Of a stretch of DNA of 64,000 nucleotides, positions 32,722-42,923 are shown one piece after another (within the stretch, counting starts at the first letter, position 1; each line of letters opens with the position of its first letter). The translations under genes were made by a program, and so were the position numbers. The notes beneath the pieces were generated by a model. The model searched no databases and had not been told where the DNA came from. It saw nothing but the letters and a program-made list of their open reading frames with translations. The stretch is from Streptomyces avidinii (GTDB lineage Bacteria; Actinomycetota; Actinomycetes; Streptomycetales; Streptomycetaceae): assembly GCF_014650695.1 (NCBI RefSeq), contig NZ_BMVL01000001.1, positions 547,045 through 611,044 of the forward strand, in the 5' to 3' direction.

Positions 32722-32748
32722 GTTACACGGGCCGCCGCCCCGCGTTAC
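32722..32748 (-). promoter_or_regulatory. Candidate GlnR box upstream of nasA
   Basis: On the minus strand GTAAC, 17 bases, GTAAC. The 17-base gap equals 6+5+6, the spacing of two GlnR half-sites (GTnAC / GAAAC) with one degenerate half-site between. It ends 22 bases before the nasA ATG. GlnR is the known nitrogen regulator of Streptomyces nas/nir genes; binding here is inferred. Confidence 0.55.
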
Positions 32749-32990
32749 GGCCCTGGGTGCTCCGCCTCAGCGCCGGCCGCCGGCCCCGGTGAGGCGGCGG
32801 CCCGGGTCGGCGTGAGGCCCGCCGTGAGGGCCGCGGTGAGCGCCGGCCGCAGCTCGGGCCGGTCGAGGACCTCCACGCACATGATCCGCTGACCTTGGTC
32901 CTGATCTTCCTGTTCCACAGGCCGGACCGTAGTCCGGCGCCCCGCCGGGGCACGTGAATAAACGGCGGTCGGAGCCGAGCGCCGGGGCAC
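32745..32990 (-). CDS. Small hypothetical protein
   Basis: An 81-codon frame whose later part (VEQEDQDQGQRIMCVEVLDR and PELRPALTAALTAGL) looks like real coding with a helical, acidic character. The frame can open at GTG 32990, directly after the stop of the SDR remnant, but a shorter start near the GTG of VEQEDQ (about 32926) or the ATG of MCVEVL is equally possible. No family is recognised. It is on the same strand as and upstream of nasA, and its stop lies inside the GlnR-like site, so it may have its own promoter. Confidence 0.4.
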   Translation of the reverse strand: MPRRSAPTAVYSRAPAGRRTTVRPVEQEDQDQGQRIMCVEVLDRPELRPALTAALTAGLTPTRAAASPGPAAGAEAEHPGP

Positions 32991-34256
<1,266 letters not shown>

Positions 34257-34507
34257 CCATCCCCTGGTGTCTCGGCTGCTGGTCCGCTGGTCAGGACGCG
34301 TACGGGCGCCGTGCGGTTCACCCGGGCCCGCGTGCCGGGCGGGCAGCCCGCGCGCCGGCACTTGCTCCGGCACCGGCTCCGGCACTTGCTCCGGCACCCG
34401 ATCCGGCACCGGCTCCGACATCCGCGCCGGCCGCCGTGTGAGCACCCGGCAAACACCCGTCATCCCCGCGCAACGCACCGGCAATCTCGGGCGCGCAGGA
34501 TCGATTC

Positions 34508-34768
34508 ATGACGGAGCCGGTGCACCCTCCCGAATTTCCCGCCCTCCCCTTCGACAGTACGGCCGAGCTGCTCGGCCGCATCACCCTCCAGCTGGGCACC
34601 CAGCTCAGCGGCCTGCGCCGACCCGGAGTCCGCCCATGCAGCCCACCCTCGTCGCCGTGGCCCACGGCAGCCGCGACCCGCGCGCCCTGCACACCGCCCG
34701 CGCCCTCCTCGAACGGGTCCGCGAGCTCCGCCCGCGCCTCGACGTCCGGCTCGGCCACGTCGAGCTGA
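34508..34768 (+). CDS. Possible small protein overlapping the chelatase-like gene
   Basis: An 86-codon frame. Its first 43 codons (MTEPVHPPEFPALPFDSTAE, LLGRITLQLGTQLSGLRR) show strong GC third-position bias and look coding, while the rest lies in another frame of the chelatase-like gene and is Ser/Pro-rich shadow sequence. It may be a true small gene with a long overlap or the 5' remnant of a gene broken near 34640. Function unknown. Confidence 0.35.
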   Translation: MTEPVHPPEFPALPFDSTAELLGRITLQLGTQLSGLRRPGVRPCSPPSSPWPTAAATRAPCTPPAPSSNGSASSARASTSGSATSS

Positions 34769-35361
34769 ACGAGCCGCTGCTCGACGACACCCTGAGCGGA
34801 CTGTCCGGTTCGGCGGTGCTCGTCCCGCTGCTGCTCGGCCGCGGGTACCACGTCAAGCGTGATCTCCCGGCCGCCGCCGCCCGGGCCGGTCACCTGCTCA
34901 CCCGCGTCGCAGCCCCGCTGGGCCCGCATCCGCTGCTCGTCGAGGCGCTGTACGAGCGGCTCCTGGAAACGGGCTGGACCCCGGCACCCGGTTCGGCCGT
35001 CGTGCTGGCCGCCGCCGGTTCCCGCGACCCCGACTCGGCGGCCGACACCCGGCGCACCGCCGCCCTGCTCTCCGAACGCCTCGGCGGCGTCCCCGTGACC
35101 CCCGCCTATGCCTCCGCCGCCGCGCCGAGCGCCCCCGACGCGGTCCGGGCCCTCGCCGCCCGCGGCCACCACCGGATCGCCGTGGCCTCGTACTTCGCCG
35201 CTCCCGGCCGCTTCGCCACCCAGACCGCGGCTGCCGCGCAGGGCCCCGCCGCCGCCCCGCTGGGCGACCACCCGGCCCTGGCCCGCCTGTTGCTGCACCG
35301 CTACGACGAGGCCCGCGCCCTCCCCCTCGACCTGGCACGGCCGGAACTGCTCTCCGCCTGA
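34636..35361 (+). CDS. Sirohydrochlorin chelatase-like protein (CbiX family)
   Basis: A 241-residue two-lobed chelatase. The first lobe starts MQPTLVAVAHGSRDPRALHT, the family's metal-binding His, and has VPLLLGRGYHVKRDLP with the second His. The second lobe repeats the fold (VVLAAAGSRDPDSAADTRRT) but has lost the His (AAAGS for AHGS). Such enzymes insert iron or cobalt into sirohydrochlorin; iron gives sirohaem, the cofactor of nitrite and sulphite reductases. Its location between nasA and nirB supports sirohaem supply for nitrite reduction. The ATG at 34636 was chosen for the conserved start. Confidence 0.8.
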   Translation: MQPTLVAVAHGSRDPRALHTARALLERVRELRPRLDVRLGHVELNEPLLDDTLSGLSGSAVLVPLLLGRGYHVKRDLPAAAARAGHLLTRVAAPLGPHPLLVEALYERLLETGWTPAPGSAVVLAAAGSRDPDSAADTRRTAALLSERLGGVPVTPAYASAAAPSAPDAVRALAARGHHRIAVASYFAAPGRFATQTAAAAQGPAAAPLGDHPALARLLLHRYDEARALPLDLARPELLSA

Positions 35362-35397
35362 TCCCGATTTGTCAGAGGTTCCGGTTACCGTCTAGTC

Positions 35398-36723
35398 ATG
35401 GAAGGCACCACGCACGCCCTCACCGACGACCAGCACGGCCTCTACGACGCGGCCGACACCGAGCGATGGGCCACGGAGCCCGACAAACGGCCCGGCCGGA
35501 CCGCCTTCCAGCGCGACCGGGCCCGCGTGCTGCACTCCGCCGCGCTGCGCCGGCTCGCCGGGAAGACCCAGGTCGTCACCCCGGGCAGCCGTTCGTACGA
35601 CTGGGACGCGAGCCCCCGTACCCGCCTCACCCACTCGCTGGAGTGCGCCCAGGTCGGGCGGGAGCTCGGCGCCGCGCTCGGCTGCGACCCCGACCTCGTC
35701 GAAGCGGCCTGCCTCTCCCACGACATGGGCCACCCGCCCTTCGGCCACAACGGCGAGGAGGCGCTCAACGAGTTCGCCAAGGACTGCGGGGGCTTCGAGG
35801 GCAACGCCCAGTCGCTGCGCCTGCTGACCCGCCTGGAGCCCAAGCGCTTCGTGCCCGATCCGGCGAGCGGGGAACTCGTCAGCGTCGGCCTCAACCTCAC
35901 CCGGGCCTGCCTGGACGCCGCCACCAAGTACCCGTGGGCGCGCGGCGACCACCCCACCGACCCCGACTCGGTGAAGTTCGGCGCGTACGAGGACGACCTG
36001 CCGGTCTTCGCCTGGCTGCGCCGCGGCGCGCCCGCGGACCGCAAGTGCTTCGAGGCCCAGGTCATGGACTGGGCCGACGACGTCGCGTACTCCGTCCACG
36101 ACTTCGAGGACGGCCTGCACGCCGGCCACCTCGACCCCAACCTCCTCTTCTCGGAGCCCGAGCGCACGGCTATCTGGCAGGTCGCCATCGGCCGGTACGT
36201 CCCCGCCGACACCGCGCCCGAGGAGCTGCGGGCCGCCCTCGACCGACTGATGGAGGAGGAGTGGTGGCCGCACGGGTACGACGGCTCGGCCGTCGCCCAG
36301 GCCCGGCTGAAGGACGCCACGAGCCAGCTGATCGGCCGGTTCTGCCTGGCCGCCGAGGGAGCCACGCGGGAGGCGTACGGCTCCGGCCGCCTCACCCGGT
36401 ACGGCGCCGAACTGGTGGTCCCGCGCGAGGCGCGCAACGAGTGCGCGGTGCTCAAGGCGGTCGCCGACCTGTACGTCATGCAGCGCGACGAGCAGGAACG
36501 GATCCGCGCCGACCAGCGCATCGTCCTGGCCGAACTGGCGGAGGCGCTCAGCGCCCGCGCGCCCGAGGGGCTGGACCCGCAGTTCCGGGCGGCCTTCGAC
36601 GCGGCCCCGGACGACCGGGCCAGGAAAAGGGCGGTCATCGACCAGATCGCGTGCCTCACGGACGCATCCGCCCGTTCCCTTCACGCACGCCTCACCCGGC
36701 GCGGCCGACGCGCCGAAAGGTGA
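35398..36723 (+). CDS. dgt: Deoxyguanosinetriphosphate triphosphohydrolase-like HD protein
   Basis: A 441-residue HD-domain enzyme that splits dNTPs to deoxynucleoside and triphosphate, trimming the dNTP pool. Metal ligands are in [18 protein letters not shown] (His), [19 protein letters not shown] (His-Asp) and [15 protein letters not shown] (later Asp). The dGTPase signature [17 protein letters not shown] is present near residue 42. The gene stands 34 bases after the chelatase gene and shortly before an FAD reductase and dnaG, the arrangement known from Streptomyces. Start ATG at 35398. Confidence 0.92.
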   Translation: MEGTTHALTDDQHGLYDAADTERWATEPDKRPGRTAFQRDRARVLHSAALRRLAGKTQVVTPGSRSYDWDASPRTRLTHSLECAQVGRELGAALGCDPDLVEAACLSHDMGHPPFGHNGEEALNEFAKDCGGFEGNAQSLRLLTRLEPKRFVPDPASGELVSVGLNLTRACLDAATKYPWARGDHPTDPDSVKFGAYEDDLPVFAWLRRGAPADRKCFEAQVMDWADDVAYSVHDFEDGLHAGHLDPNLLFSEPERTAIWQVAIGRYVPADTAPEELRAALDRLMEEEWWPHGYDGSAVAQARLKDATSQLIGRFCLAAEGATREAYGSGRLTRYGAELVVPREARNECAVLKAVADLYVMQRDEQERIRADQRIVLAELAEALSARAPEGLDPQFRAAFDAAPDDRARKRAVIDQIACLTDASARSLHARLTRRGRRAER

Positions 36724-36816
36724 GCTGATCGAGCCACTCCCCCTTCACGCGGCAGGCTCGGTGCGGGACGCTCGCATGTGCTCGCATGTGGCGGAGAGGT
36801 TATGAGGAGGCATCAG

Positions 36817-38091
36817 GTGGTCGACGCACACCGGACATTCGTCATCGTCGGCGCAGGGCTCGCCGGGGCCAAGGCGGCCGAAACGCTGAGGTCCGAGGGG
36901 TTCACGGGGCGGGTGATCCTGATCGGCGACGAGCGCGACCATCCGTACGAACGCCCCCCGCTGTCCAAGGGCTACCTGACGGGCAAGGAGGACCGGGAGA
37001 GCGTCTTCGTCCACGAGCCGTCCTGGTACGCGGCCGCCGACGTCGAGCTGCACCTCGGCCAGCCGGCGGTGCACCTCGACCGGGACGCCAAGAAGGTGCT
37101 CCTCGGCGACGGCACGGTCCTGCACTACGACAAGCTGCTGCTGGCCACCGGTGCCGAGCCGCGCCGGCTGGACATCCCCGGCACCGATCTGGCCGGGGTC
37201 CACCACCTGCGGCGCCTCGCGCACGCGGAACGGCTGAAGGGCGTCCTGGCCGGTCTCGGCCGGGACAACGGTCACCTGCTGATCGCGGGCGCCGGGTGGA
37301 TCGGCCTGGAGGTGGCGGCCGCGGCCCGCGGCTACGGCGCGGAGGTCACCGTCGTCGAGCCGGAGGCCACCCCGCTGCACGCGGTCCTCGGCCCGGAGAT
37401 CGGCCGGCTCTTCGCGGACCTGCACGCCGATCACGGGGTGCGGTTCCACTTCGGGGCGCGGCTGACCGAGATCGTCGGCCACGACGGCATGGTGCTGGCC
37501 GCCCGCACGGACGACGGGGACGAGCACCCGGCGCACGCGGTGCTCGCCGCCATCGGGGCCGCCCCGCGGACCGCCCTCGCCGAGACGGCCGGGCTCGCCC
37601 TCGTCGACCGGGAGCACGGCGGCGGAATCGCGGTGGACTCGTCCCTGCGCACCTCCGACCCGGACGTGTACGCGGTCGGGGACGTGGCCGCCGCACACCA
37701 CCCGATGCTCGGGACCCGGCTGCGGGTGGAGCACTGGGCCAACGCGCTGAACGGCGGCCCGGCCGCCGCGCGGGCGATGCTGGGGCAGGAGGTCGGCTAC
37801 GACCGGGTGCCGTACTTCTTCTCGGACCAGTACGACGTGGGCCTGGAGTACTCGGGGTACGCGCCGCCCGGCGGCTACGACCAGGTGCTGATCCGCGGGG
37901 ACGTGGGCAAGCGGGAGTTCATCGCGTTCTGGCTGTCGGAGGGGAGGGTGCTGGCCGGAATGAACGTGAACATCTGGGATGTCACCGAGCACATCCAGGC
38001 TCTGATCAGGTCAAAGGCCCCGGTCAACCGCGAGGCGCTGGCGGACCCGTCCGTTCCGCTCGATGCCCTGGTGCGGTCCCAGGGGGCCTGA
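36817..38091 (+). CDS. FAD-dependent NAD(P)H ferredoxin reductase-like protein
   Basis: A 424-residue flavoprotein. FAD site FVIVGAGLAGAKAAETLRSE at 8-27, NAD(P) site LLIAGAGWIGLEVAAAARGY at about 153, and the second FAD motif VYAVGDVAAA, with a C-terminal reductase domain containing WLSEGRVLAGMNVN. This is the rhodocoxin/putidaredoxin reductase group, which moves electrons from NADH to a ferredoxin, often for a P450. The GTG at 36817 is favoured by AGGAGG six bases upstream; starts at 36778 and 36802 are less likely. No P450 or ferredoxin is next to it. Confidence 0.88.
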   Translation: MVDAHRTFVIVGAGLAGAKAAETLRSEGFTGRVILIGDERDHPYERPPLSKGYLTGKEDRESVFVHEPSWYAAADVELHLGQPAVHLDRDAKKVLLGDGTVLHYDKLLLATGAEPRRLDIPGTDLAGVHHLRRLAHAERLKGVLAGLGRDNGHLLIAGAGWIGLEVAAAARGYGAEVTVVEPEATPLHAVLGPEIGRLFADLHADHGVRFHFGARLTEIVGHDGMVLAARTDDGDEHPAHAVLAAIGAAPRTALAETAGLALVDREHGGGIAVDSSLRTSDPDVYAVGDVAAAHHPMLGTRLRVEHWANALNGGPAAARAMLGQEVGYDRVPYFFSDQYDVGLEYSGYAPPGGYDQVLIRGDVGKREFIAFWLSEGRVLAGMNVNIWDVTEHIQALIRSKAPVNREALADPSVPLDALVRSQGA

Positions 38092-38125
38092 CAGGATTGC
38101 CGGCGCCCGGCCGTAGACTTCACGG

Positions 38126-40051
38126 GTGGCAGGACGGATCAACGACGACGACGTGAAGGCGGTACGGGACGCGGTCCCGATCGACGCCGTGGTCTCCGAG
38201 TACCTCCAACTGCGCAACGCGGGCGGCGGCAACCTCAAGGGCCTGTGCCCCTTCCACGACGAGAAGTCCCCTTCCTTCCAGGTCAGCCCCAGCAAGGGGC
38301 TCTACCACTGCTTCGGCTGCCAGGCGGGCGGGGACACCCTCGACTTCGTCATGAAGATCGACCACCTCTCCTTCTCGGAGGCGGTCGAGCGCCTGGCCGG
38401 CCTGGCCGGCATCACCCTGCGGTACGAGGAGGGCGGCTACACCGCCGGCACCAGCGGCCGCGGTGACCGCATCCGGCTGGTCGAGGCGCACAAGGCCGCC
38501 GCCCAGTTCTACGTCGACCAGCTGGGCAGCCCCGAGGCGGAGATCGGCCGCAAGTTCCTGGCGGAGCGCGGCTTCGACCAGGCCGCGGCCGCGCACTTCA
38601 GCGTGGGCTACAGCCCGGCCGGGTGGGACCACCTGACCCGCTTCCTGCGCGGGAAGGGCTTCAGCGACAAGGAGCTGATCACCTCCGGCCTCGCCCAGGA
38701 CAGCCGCAGCGGCAAGCCGATCGACCGCTTCCGCGGCCGCCTGATGTGGCCGATCCGCGACATCAGCGGCGAGGTGGTCGGCTTCGGCGCGCGCAAGCTG
38801 CGCGACGACGACAACGGGCCGAAGTATCTGAACACCCCCGAGACGGCCATCTACCGCAAGTCCCAGGTGCTGTACGGCATCGACCTGGCGAAGAAGGAGA
38901 TCGCGAAGACCTCCCGGGCCGTGGTGGTCGAGGGCTACACGGACGTGATGGCCTGCCACATGGCCGGGGTCACCACCGCGATCGCGACCTGCGGCACGGC
39001 CTTCGGCGGGGACCACATCAAGATCCTGCGCCGGCTGCTGATGGACAACGCCACCGCCGAGGTGATCTTCACCTTCGACGGCGACGCGGCGGGCCAGAAG
39101 GCCGCACTGCGGGCCTTCGAGGACGATCAGAAGTTCGCGGCGGAGACCTCGATCACCATCGCCCCCGGCGGGATGGACCCCTGCGACCTGCGCCTCGCCC
39201 AGGGCGACGCGGCCGTGTCCGGCCTGGTGGAGGCCCGCACGCCGCTGTTCGAATTCGCCCTGCGGCACATCGTGTCCCGGCACAATCTGGAGAACCCGGC
39301 GGGCCGGGCGGCCGCGCTGGCCGAGGCCGCTCCGGTCGTCGCGAGCATCAAGGACCTCTCCATCCAGCACGAGTCGGCGGTCCAGCTGGCGGGCATGCTG
39401 GGCATCCTCGACGAGCAGTTCGTGGTCAAGCGGGTCGCGCAGCTGGCCCGCTGGGCCCGTGAGCGCGGCCAGGGCGACGGTCCGCAGGGCGGCCGCCCCG
39501 GCGGGGACCGGCAGCGGGGCCGCCCGTCCCACGAGGTCGCCCCCGCGCCCGCCGTCCAGCCGGCCGGCGGTCCCGCGCTGAACCTGCGCAGCCCGGCCCA
39601 CCGCACCGAGCGCGAGCTGCTCAAGCTCGCCCTCCAGCGGCCGGCCCTGGTCTCCCCCGCGTTCGACGCGTACGGGATCGACGAGTTCACCGCCCCGCCC
39701 TACGCCGCGGTGCGCCAGGCCATCCAGGATGCGGGCGGCGCCTCGCAGGCCACCGACGACTACCTGGCCCGGGTCCGCGAGGCCGCCCCGAACGACACCG
39801 TCCGCGCGATGGTCACGGAGCTCGCGGTCGAGGCCATCCACGCCAAGACGGTGGACGAGATCTACGCCGGGGTCCAGCTGGTCCAGGTCCGCCTGCGTGC
39901 CGTCGACCGACGGGTCCTGGAGATCCAGGGCACCATGACGCGCCTGAGCCCGCAGGCCCCGCCGGAGCAGCACGCGGCCGTCCAGCAGGAGCTGTGGGTG
40001 CTCCAGCAGTACGGTCAGCGGCTGCGCAACCGCGGCGCCGAGGGCCTGTAA
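38126..40051 (+). CDS. dnaG: DNA primase
   Basis: A 641-residue primase that lays RNA primers at the replication fork with DnaB helicase. Zinc-binding domain C41-H44-C62-C65 (CPFHDEK and HCFGCQAGG), RNA polymerase core with a TOPRIM site (VVVEGYTDVMACHMAG at about 265, FTFDGDAAGQKA), and a C-terminal helicase-binding domain (RTERELLKLALQRPALVSPAF onward). A disordered linker rich in Gly/Arg/Pro spans about 450-490. Full length for the family. The GTG at 38126 begins MAGRINDDDVKAVRD. Confidence 0.95.
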   Translation: MAGRINDDDVKAVRDAVPIDAVVSEYLQLRNAGGGNLKGLCPFHDEKSPSFQVSPSKGLYHCFGCQAGGDTLDFVMKIDHLSFSEAVERLAGLAGITLRYEEGGYTAGTSGRGDRIRLVEAHKAAAQFYVDQLGSPEAEIGRKFLAERGFDQAAAAHFSVGYSPAGWDHLTRFLRGKGFSDKELITSGLAQDSRSGKPIDRFRGRLMWPIRDISGEVVGFGARKLRDDDNGPKYLNTPETAIYRKSQVLYGIDLAKKEIAKTSRAVVVEGYTDVMACHMAGVTTAIATCGTAFGGDHIKILRRLLMDNATAEVIFTFDGDAAGQKAALRAFEDDQKFAAETSITIAPGGMDPCDLRLAQGDAAVSGLVEARTPLFEFALRHIVSRHNLENPAGRAAALAEAAPVVASIKDLSIQHESAVQLAGMLGILDEQFVVKRVAQLARWARERGQGDGPQGGRPGGDRQRGRPSHEVAPAPAVQPAGGPALNLRSPAHRTERELLKLALQRPALVSPAFDAYGIDEFTAPPYAAVRQAIQDAGGASQATDDYLARVREAAPNDTVRAMVTELAVEAIHAKTVDEIYAGVQLVQVRLRAVDRRVLEIQGTMTRLSPQAPPEQHAAVQQELWVLQQYGQRLRNRGAEGL

Positions 40052-40058
40052 CCACGGT

Positions 40059-40505
40059 TCAGCGGCGCGCGAACCAGTCGCCGCCGGGGATCTCCCTACC
40101 CGTTTCCCGCAGGTCACGGGCTATCAGCGGGGACGCCAGATAGACCCAGGCGCGCACCGTGGTGCCGTCGGGGCGCAGGGCCGGCCGGGCGATCCGGTCG
40201 TAGATGTTCCCCGGGCGCCCCGGACCCTCGTACTCCTCCAGCTGGTCCAGCGCGGCGAGCAGCTTTCCGTACGCGCCCGGCGCCGCCGTGATCAGTTCGC
40301 CGACGATCGCGGTACCGGGGCGGTGGACCGCGTACGGGTATCCGGGGCCGTCGTAGAGCGCCGCGTCCGGGAGGGTGGCGGGCTCCTCCCGGGCCGTGCG
40401 GCCGCGCAGGAAGAGGTCGTGGTTGACCTCGCCCGGGCGCAGGGTCCCGTAGACGAAGAACGGGAGCGGATCGCTCGGGTCCGTTAGCCGTTCGACCGAT
40501 GTCAC
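40059..40505 (-). CDS. Gamma-glutamylcyclotransferase-like (AIG2/GGCT fold) protein
   Basis: A 148-residue protein of the GGCT fold, whose members release 5-oxoproline from gamma-glutamyl compounds. Seen: substrate loop FFVYGTLRPGEVNHDLF, YDGPGYPYAV, IVGELITA, and the catalytic acid in LDQLEEYEGPGR. The GTG at 40505 is preceded by GAGGGAGGG; the ATG frame to 40601 runs through promoter sequence. It converges on dnaG with seven bases between stops. The true substrate is unknown. Confidence 0.8.
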   Translation of the reverse strand: MTSVERLTDPSDPLPFFVYGTLRPGEVNHDLFLRGRTAREEPATLPDAALYDGPGYPYAVHRPGTAIVGELITAAPGAYGKLLAALDQLEEYEGPGRPGNIYDRIARPALRPDGTTVRAWVYLASPLIARDLRETGREIPGGDWFARR

Positions 40506-40592
40506 GGGGCCCTCCCTCGGGTATGGCGCGGCAGTGCGCGGGCCGGGCCGAAAGTCCCGACTCCCCCGCGCCCCACCACCGTACGCACCGCT

Positions 40593-40619
40593 GTTACACA
40601 ACCTCCCGGCGGCCGTGAC
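40593..40619 (+). promoter_or_regulatory. GlnR-like half-site pair upstream of the lipoprotein/kinase operon
   Basis: GTTAC, 17 bases, GTGAC: the same half-site pattern (GTnAC) and spacing as the nasA site. It lies 85 bases before the lipoprotein ATG and also 88 bases upstream of the divergent GGCT gene. Chance occurrence is possible since both half-sites are loose. Confidence 0.3.
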
Positions 40620-40704
40620 CCGGGCCGTCTAGCGTCGGCGATGCCCCTCCTTCCGCCTCCTTTCGCCCCCCTTCCGCCCCCTTCCGCCTCACGGTTCTGC
40701 ATCC

Positions 40705-41400
40705 ATGACACCTTGGTCCCGCCGCCTGCCGGCCGCCCTCCTGTGCGTCTGCGCACTCGCCGCCGCCGGCGGCTGCTCCGTGCCCGGCGGCGGGCTCGGC
40801 GCCGCGACGCCCGCGCCCCCGGTGTCCAGCCAGCCGCACCCCGAACCGCTCTGGCCCGCCTGGTCCTCGGCCCCCGGTGCGGCGGTGGGCCGGCAGGAGC
40901 CGGCGCCGACACCGCTGAAGAACGCCCCCGAGGTGGGGGCGGAGGGGCTGGGCGGGGTGGACCCGGTTCAGGTGGCGCGCGCCGACCCGCGGATGCGGCC
41001 GTACCTCGCCAAGGACTCCATCGAGGCGCCCGGCCGGGCGGGTCTGCGCCCGCCCGTGCACCGGGACCTGACGGGGGACGGGCAACCCGACCTGATCGTG
41101 GCCGCCGACACCGCCACCGGCCGCTCGGCCCTGAGCGTCTACTCGGTGGTCGACGGCCGGATCGTCTCCGTCCTGTTCACCATCGGCCGGCAGCTGGCGG
41201 CCGACGCGATCGGCACGGACCTGCTGGTCCGCATCGCCGCCGACGACGGCTCCGAGCAGGTAGTCCGCTACCACTGGGGCGGCGACCGGATGACGGTCGT
41301 CAACGACGAACGGCGCTTTCGCAAGTCCGGGCCCCGCTGCGACCCCGACGAGACCCCGGCACCCGACTGCGCCACCTCGGACGGGCGGCGCGCACCGTGA
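40705..41400 (+). CDS. Secreted lipoprotein with FG-GAP-like segment
   Basis: A 231-residue lipoprotein: basic start MTPWSRRL, hydrophobic core, and lipobox LAAAGGC with the lipidated Cys at about residue 24. A Pro/Ala-rich stalk is followed by a compact domain with HRDLTGDGQPDLIVAADTAT, the calcium-binding FG-GAP/VCBS-like repeat, and LLVRIAADDGSEQVVRYHW. It overlaps the histidine kinase gene by GTGA. A surface lipoprotein translated with a sensor kinase recalls the CseA-CseC pairing in which the lipoprotein tunes the kinase; that parallel is inference. Confidence 0.8.
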   Translation: MTPWSRRLPAALLCVCALAAAGGCSVPGGGLGAATPAPPVSSQPHPEPLWPAWSSAPGAAVGRQEPAPTPLKNAPEVGAEGLGGVDPVQVARADPRMRPYLAKDSIEAPGRAGLRPPVHRDLTGDGQPDLIVAADTATGRSALSVYSVVDGRIVSVLFTIGRQLAADAIGTDLLVRIAADDGSEQVVRYHWGGDRMTVVNDERRFRKSGPRCDPDETPAPDCATSDGRRAP

Positions 41401-42671
41401 GGCCCCTGCTGATGCGCAGCCGGCGTCTGCTGCGGGCGCTCGGGCTGCGCTGGAAGATCGCGATCCTGCTCGCCGTCGGCTGCTCGCTCGTCGCGGTCGC
41501 CATCGGGATCCTGATCCACGGGGCACGGGCCCGCCAGATCGGTGACGCGGCCCGGGCGAGCGCCACCGCCCAGCTGATCAGCGTACGGAGGGTGTACGAG
41601 CTGACGGGCCGGCTCGACCGCGACAAGGTCGGCGAGGCCGACGCCCGGATCGACTGCCCGCAGCTGCCGGGCCCGCTGCGGGCGGCGGCCCTCGCCGGGC
41701 AGCGCAGCACCTACCTGGACATGGCCGGTCCGGACCCGGTGGTCTGGGCCGCCCGGCCGATCGGCGGGGACCACGTGCTGTCCGTACGGCAGTCGCTGGC
41801 CGGCGAGCGGGCCGAGCTCGCCGAGCTGGACCGGCAGCTGGTGGCGTACGGGGCCTCGGTCGTGGCGCTCGCGGCGCTGGGCGGGGCGCTGCTGGCCTCC
41901 CGGCTGAGCCGGGACCTGCGGACGGCGGCGGAGACGGCCCGCCGGATCAGCGCGGGGGAACTGGACGCGCGCATCGGGCCGTCGGGGGTGCCGGGGGCCC
42001 GGGACGAGGTCGCCGCGCTGGCCTCGGCGGTCGACACGATGGCGGCCAGTCTGCAGCAGCGGCTGGAGGCGGAGCAGCGCTTCACCGCGGACGTGGCGCA
42101 CGAGCTGCGGACCCCGCTGACCGGGCTGCATACCGCTGCCGAACTGCTGCCGCCGGGGCGGCCGACGGAGCTGGTACGGGACCGGGTCGCGGCGCTGCGG
42201 ACGCTGACGGAGGACCTGCTGGAGGTCGCCCGGCTCGACGCGAACCGGGAGGAGCCTCAGTGGGAGGCCCACCCGCTGGGGCCGCTGGTGGAGTCGATCA
42301 CGCGGCGTTCGGGGGTGGCCGCGGAGATCGTCGGCGGCCGGACGCCGACCCGGGTGCGCACCGACGTACGGAGGCTGGAGCGGATCCTGGCGAACCTGCT
42401 GGCCAATGCCCGGCGGCACGGCGGTGGTCCGGTGACGGTGACGGTGTCGGGGACGACCGTGACGGTACGGGACCGCGGGCCCGGTTTCCCGGAGCGGCTG
42501 CTGCGGGAGGGCCCGCAGCGGTTCCTGACGGGCGCGCCCGAACGCGGCCGGGGCACGGGGCTGGGGCTGACCATCGCACTCGGCCAGGCGCAGGTCATCG
42601 GGGCCCGGGTCACGCTCGCGAACCCGGCCCCCGCGGGTGCCTCGGCCACGGTGACGCTCCCGCCGGCCTGA
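41397..42671 (+). CDS. Membrane sensor histidine kinase, orphan
   Basis: A 424-residue kinase. First membrane helix WKIAILLAVGCSLVAVAIGI (about 17-36), an extracytoplasmic region of about 110 residues with one Cys (RIDCPQLPG), second helix ASVVALAALGGALLASRL, HAMP (AAETARRISAGELDARI), HisKA with the H-box FTADVAHELRTPLTGLHTAA, N-box RILANLLANARRHGGG, G1 VRDRGPGFP and G2 RGTGLGLTIAL. All catalytic boxes are intact. No response regulator is adjacent, so the partner is elsewhere. Translationally coupled to the upstream lipoprotein. Confidence 0.88.
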   Translation: MRPLLMRSRRLLRALGLRWKIAILLAVGCSLVAVAIGILIHGARARQIGDAARASATAQLISVRRVYELTGRLDRDKVGEADARIDCPQLPGPLRAAALAGQRSTYLDMAGPDPVVWAARPIGGDHVLSVRQSLAGERAELAELDRQLVAYGASVVALAALGGALLASRLSRDLRTAAETARRISAGELDARIGPSGVPGARDEVAALASAVDTMAASLQQRLEAEQRFTADVAHELRTPLTGLHTAAELLPPGRPTELVRDRVAALRTLTEDLLEVARLDANREEPQWEAHPLGPLVESITRRSGVAAEIVGGRTPTRVRTDVRRLERILANLLANARRHGGGPVTVTVSGTTVTVRDRGPGFPERLLREGPQRFLTGAPERGRGTGLGLTIALGQAQVIGARVTLANPAPAGASATVTLPPA

Positions 42672-42675
42672 CGTG

Positions 42676-42751
42676 CGGGCGGCCGGGCGGGCGGCTGGCC
42701 CATGTGCCGGCGGGCGGCCTGGCGGGCGGGCGGCCTCGCGGGCGGGCGGGC
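42676..42751. repeat. GCGGGCGG-rich imperfect repeat after the kinase gene
   Basis: Runs of GGGCGGGCGGCC-like units follow the kinase stop for about 75 bases, with no coding signal. The next gene starts at 42924; the rest of the gap is ordinary spacer. Confidence 0.6.
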
Positions 42752-42923
42752 GAAATCACCCGGACGGCGCGGACCTCCCTGATGGCCTCAGCCACGGGTC
42801 CGACCTGCGAAAACGCGGCTCCGGAGGGCACGGAAAGGCATACCTGACGGGACATCAGCAGGCGCGTGGCGGGTGGGCCGGGTTTCCTCGGAACCACGAC
42901 CCCGTGTCTCCAGGAGAGTCCCC

